From Membranipora membranacea (lineage: Eukaryota; Bryozoa; Gymnolaemata; Cheilostomatida; Membraniporidae): DNA of 64,000 bases. Below are positions 60,601-64,000 of the stretch, piece after piece. The position numbers and the translations under genes were made by a program. The notes beneath the pieces were generated by a model. The model was not told the origin of the DNA and ran no database searches. It saw nothing but the letters and a program-made list of their open reading frames with translations. Each line of letters starts with the position of its first letter. Position 1 is the first letter of the stretch. The stretch lies in NCBI GenBank assembly GCA_914767715.1, contig OU612073.1, positions 6,634,001 through 6,698,000 on the forward strand, in the 5' to 3' direction.

Positions 60601-63505
60601 CCCGAAGACTGTACTTCGACAATATGTAAGACAGTCACCGTCGTTTGAACAAGCATAGAATAGAAGAAACCAAAAATTACATTCATACATTGAATGTTGC
60701 ACTGCAGAGCGTTCAAAATGCTGGATACCACCAAATTATCTGTTATTCAGCTAAGTCTGAATCAAGTTAGATGAGTATGCATTGAGTACCAATATTTTGA
60801 GTCTGAATTAACAAAAGTACTGAAATTCATTGTGTGCAAATCACAACAATCAAATATATTAATACACAATCAAATATATTACGCTAAATTTGGAGTTGTT
60901 CCCTTTTTGTCAATGGGAGAACAACTACAAATTACATATGTTTGAAGACTTGAATGTAATGTTGTTGTAGTCCTCGCTGATGAAGCTGCGTGCGTTTAAT
61001 GTTCTAGTCCTCCCCCTTTTATAGCTGGCGGCATCATTCAAACAGAGCCATCATCAATATTGAACCATGCAGAGGATTTTCTTTCTTGCATGCTTGCATC
61101 CTAAGACTGTTAAGGCCTTAGGCATATGTTCGATTAAGTAGGCCAAATTAAAAGTATGAAATGTGATAAATTATTAAATGCAAGACAGTATTGTCAATTT
61201 ACCTGCAGCTTCTCCATGATGGGCACCAGTATCCAGTCTATAGCTTTTCTTGCTATCATATATATTATATAAGTATATCTGTTCTCCACCAAGGTTAACA
61301 AGTAAGTCCCGCCCATCTGGTGAGAAGGTCACATGGGTAGCAGCGAGCATTCTCATCTTCCTACTGTACTCAGTGACCCTAGCTGGTATGTGACCTGGCA
61401 ATAGGCAGTGAAAAATGCATCAATCATCGTATTTCAGTCATCAACGAAGATTATTCATAGCTATAATGTTACTATTCAAAGTTCCATGGCATATTTTTTA
61501 GAGAATGTAAACAGTTTCACATGATGATGGTTAAGCATCAAGCTAAACACTGTCAAGCACAGATCTATATACATAAAATCAACAAAGCCAATAACAAAAT
61601 TGCCTTTTCATTTTTATATATGAGAACACTCAGAACAGACACAACTTCTTGGAAGTAAAGGCTTCATTTCTTGTTTTTGTCTGTCTTTTTGGTTATGCCA
61701 AGACAGCCCTATACATGTACTTCACAAACATCTTGACATGACACAATATTGTAATCTGTTGCAGTAGATATTCTATAAGAAACATACCTGGCACATATAA
61801 AGTAAGACAATTATCAGGCACCTGATACTGTGTGTCTGTGTAACTCTCTGAAGGTAATTTAGGAGCTGAAGAGCAATGAATCATTCTTCTGTAAATTAGG
61901 AATATAATATTATGATGAACAAATAAGTAAAATACAAATCTGGCAGCTCGAACATATCCATCAGGAAATAAACCAAACGTGTGCATGTTGTCATCGAATA
62001 TTTCCAACACAAGCGACAAATAGGCTCACAATGCGAAGGAAAACTCAGAATGGGGAATGCGATGCCAATATTTCATACCAATCAATGTGCAGACTATCAG
62101 TAGGCCTATACCACAATGTATCATGTGTTGATATACATTGTAGGAACAAAGTTACTCCCAGATATTGCAAACCGGGTACTGCATTACTAGTTTTTAAACA
62201 ACAGAACCTAGTCTCTTTTTTATTCCTATGTCAACAATGAATGTGTGAAATAAGTTTAAGTGAGAATTTTTTACATTAATTTTTATGTTATTTTTTTTTC
62301 TATTTTAATCCGAGATGCCAACAAAATGCAAGTTTTATGCATTTTATCATACCAAAACCTGTAAGGGTGGCCACTTTTTATTAAGATAGCATACCAATGG
62401 TTTGAAATAAAGTTTATATTACATTATATTTTCTCACCTGTCATACATGCGCACATATGGGTCGCTACAGCCGACAGCCAGCAGCTCAGTCCTAGTAGGA
62501 GATATGCACAGACACTTTGCCTCTGCCTGACCATGCATATAGTGATTCAAGTTTACCAGCACTGACTTACAACTGTCTTGTACATAGGCTTCGGGAGTCC
62601 TCAAATCAAACTGCCTGTGGGTAACAAAACAAATGCCTTTTGAAAATGATGAATGGTGAATGATCAAAGATGGATGAAAAAAAATTATATGAGAAAATAG
62701 TAATCAGTACATTGATTATTATGTTTAATAATCCCTACACATATTTGAAATTTGAGACGTTTCACATATTTGAAACCCTACACATGAAAATTTTGGCAAG
62801 TAGAAAGTTTGGCGTTATCGAACATTCTGTTGTTAATTGGTATTTATAATGTGATATGTCTATTAGAATATCATCAATCAACTTTGTTTGAGACCAACAT
62901 TGCTAATGTGTTTAAACACCTTCTCACTACAAAATCTTTCACATGAGGCTTCCAATGACTGTTATCATGCAAGACATCCTAAGAAAGCTTCAAACATCAA
63001 AGCCTCAGATTTACAGAGACCACTATAAGGAGAGCCAATGTGTTGACTCTGATCAACTCATAGAGGCAGAGAGCCAATGCCAGGTCAGAAGGTACTTTCC
63101 TGAAAGAACCAATAGATATTTATAGTGAATGTAAAAGTGATTCAGTTTCACTTTCACTATATATCTGAATAGGTACTGTTTGTGACCTGGCATTGGCTCG
63201 CTTTTACACCCAACGGCCAATCAGATCTGAGTCATTACACTGACCAATCAGATCAGAGCTCTCACATTGGCCAATCAGATCCGAGTCATTACACTGGTCA
63301 TTGTCAGGATAACTCACATTACTGTGCCATCTTCAGATGCACTAAATAGAAGGTGTGGCTCATTCTCGGCAGTAGCCAATCGCTTCACTCTAGACTTGTG
63401 ATTTGAGAATATATGCAGAGTATTGCTATCCTCCATGTCTATGAGGGTAATCTTGGAATCAGCAGCACATGTTGCCACTAATCTCTCACTAGACCCGGGC
63501 ATAAA
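57648..63505 (-). CDS. WDTC1: WD and tetratricopeptide repeats protein 1 (partial, 5' end outside window)
   Basis: Nine exons in transcript order: 63505-63318, 62614-62438, 61888-61788, 61394-61203, 60560-60236, 59902-59652, 59248-59083, 58607-58418, 57857-57648. They total 1800 nt, 599 residues plus stop (human WDTC1 is about 677). In order: WD40 segments (SRVKRLATA, SASEDGTVMQFDLR, YVRMYDRRMIH), HVTFSPDGRDLLVNLGGEQIYLY, a TPR block (LYSNRAAALLKRNWDGDVY), then RYCGHCNTTTDIKEANF, GSDDGSFFIW, ATSGIDKVVRLW and a conserved NQRRMNADPLEVMLMNMGYR-type end (cited in part: RRMNADPLEVML) with final QCRPF. WDTC1 (also DCAF9, Adipose) is a substrate receptor of the CUL4-DDB1 ubiquitin ligase linked to fat storage control. 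About 80 N-terminal residues lie beyond 64000. The assignment is very secure. Confidence 0.96.
58118..58225. repeat. Foldback 'GAGTTGCTCC' family, copy in WDTC1 last intron
   Basis: TTAGAACCAGTTTGATCCAA opposes GGGCAAATCGGATCATGCTT; the centre is diverged. It lies in the intron before the last WDTC1 exon. Confidence 0.6.
58336..58415. repeat. AT/TG-rich simple repeat abutting a WDTC1 donor
   Basis: Runs of ATATAC and ATGTATAC words form overlapping palindromes up to the donor site of the WDTC1 exon 58607-58418. Confidence 0.8.
59397..59604 (+). mobile_element. MITE family 'CACACTG', copy 4 (WDTC1 intron)
   Basis: It begins CACACTGACATCAAGAC and ends GTCATCAGTGTG. The terminal repeats, about 45 bp, share TGTATCTCTGAT/ATCAGAGATATACA. 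Flanks ATTGTAGTC (59388-59396) and ATTTTAGTC (59605-59613) agree at 8 of 9 bases. This is the best preserved copy for the ends of the family. Confidence 0.88.
63071..63199. repeat. Foldback element, GAGCCAATGCCAGG family, copy 2
   Basis: GAGCCAATGCCAGGTCA at the left faces TGACCTGGCATTGGCTC at the right (17 matching bases). Inside is a second palindrome, TATAGTGAA...TTCACTATA. A truncated relative is at 7113-7208. It lies in a WDTC1 intron. Confidence 0.85.
63216..63295 (+). repeat. Tandem repeat with CCAATCAGATC units
   Basis: Three CCAATCAGATC words, each followed by (C/T)GAG or AGAG and mostly CATTACACTG, occur at about 26-35 bp spacing. They directly follow the foldback element at 63071-63199. 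Confidence 0.85.
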
Positions 63506-63776
63506 CTAAAGGAGAAAAGGTAATAGATTATCATGCAGGATCTTGTGGCTTACAAGTACACTAACTAATTAATCCAAGTTCGCTAATATGAGGTTCAATC
63601 GATACAATGATCTTGATGAATTTGGCCTAGACTGAGGTCATCCTAGACTAGCTATCACTGATAGTATGTAACTCATATTTCACGGATGAAACCACAACAA
63701 AAACAAAGTCCGGAAAGTGTCTTATGTCAGGTAACCTTATTTTACTTACTTAAATAATAAATATCGTGTCAATGGG

Positions 63777-63965
63777 TATCCCAGAATGCAATTCTCTGGA
63801 ATTTCCAGTGATATATCCCATGAGTTGTAACACTTACCTGTGAACATGTTAATGTGTATCCCAAAATGCAATGGTCTAGAATTTCCGGAGATACATCATG
63901 AGTGGTAAAACATAATCTTTGTGCATCTGAATATGTATCCCACAATGCAATTCTCCAGAATTCCC
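63777..63965 (+). repeat. ~80-bp tandem repeat, three copies, at the right edge
   Basis: TATCCCAGAATGCAATTCT, TATCCCAAAATGCAATGGT and TATCCCACAATGCAATTCT start at 63777, 63857 and 63935, each followed by AGAATT-like or GGAATT-like sequence and a GATAT/GATGTTACATGA-type block. It lies in a WDTC1 intron and may continue past 64000. Confidence 0.85.
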
Positions 63966-64000
63966 AATGATGTTACATGAATGGTAAGAATTATCTGATT

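Noticed and set aside
60562-60702. N-terminal 47 codons of the open frame reaching into the WDTC1 TPR exon from upstream
   Set aside because: An acceptor (TTTCACAG) at 60561 and continuity with exon 61394-61203 in phase 1 show that this part is intron.

Overview
This is eukaryotic nuclear DNA from an animal, most likely a marine invertebrate. It is AT-rich. It holds short exons split by GT-AG introns (many in phase 1), an intron-containing tRNA-Tyr, tRNA-derived SINEs and many small foldback elements. The protein families present (ARL13B, AQP4-type aquaporins, WDTC1) are metazoan in character. I cannot name the phylum from sequence alone.

Layout, left to right. At 3160-4604 (+) lie the last two exons of an HtrL/YibB-like gene. 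A tRNA-Tyr(GTA) with a 12-nt intron is at 6895-6979 (+). A complete 11-exon ARL13B GTPase gene spans 9008-19378 (+). Two aquaporin paralogs follow in tandem on the minus strand, AQP-A at 28655-23450 and AQP-B at 34176-31147. Each has six coding exons cut at equivalent positions and a probable separate 5'UTR exon with a TATA-like box. From about 35.5 to 45.8 kb no gene could be supported; this stretch contains a U2-snRNA-headed retroposed element and several hairpins. A 16-exon ankyrin-repeat gene spans 45840-56294 (+), and the 3' nine exons of WDTC1 (57648-63505, -) run off the right edge towards their missing 5' end.

The genes do not form an operon. Their products point to ciliary membrane traffic (ARL13B), water or solute channels (the aquaporins), CUL4-DDB1 substrate reception (WDTC1) and an uncharacterised scaffold (the ankyrin protein). 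The most interesting signals are these. The two aquaporins carry complementary filter changes: AQP-A has NTA in place of the second NPA, and AQP-B has Leu in place of the filter His. A partial tandem copy of the NPA-box exon sits inside AQP-B. A MITE insertion duplicated the ARL13B exon 9 splice donor in its target-site repeat. A U2-headed element is flanked by 13-bp direct repeats. ARL13B itself has an N-myristoylation-type start instead of the vertebrate Cys-Cys palmitoylation site. No CRISPR, prophage or prokaryotic system is present.

Exon boundaries were called by eye from splice consensus, reading frame and remembered family similarity. All exon lengths of the three complete multi-exon genes and of the two partial genes sum to a continuous open frame.
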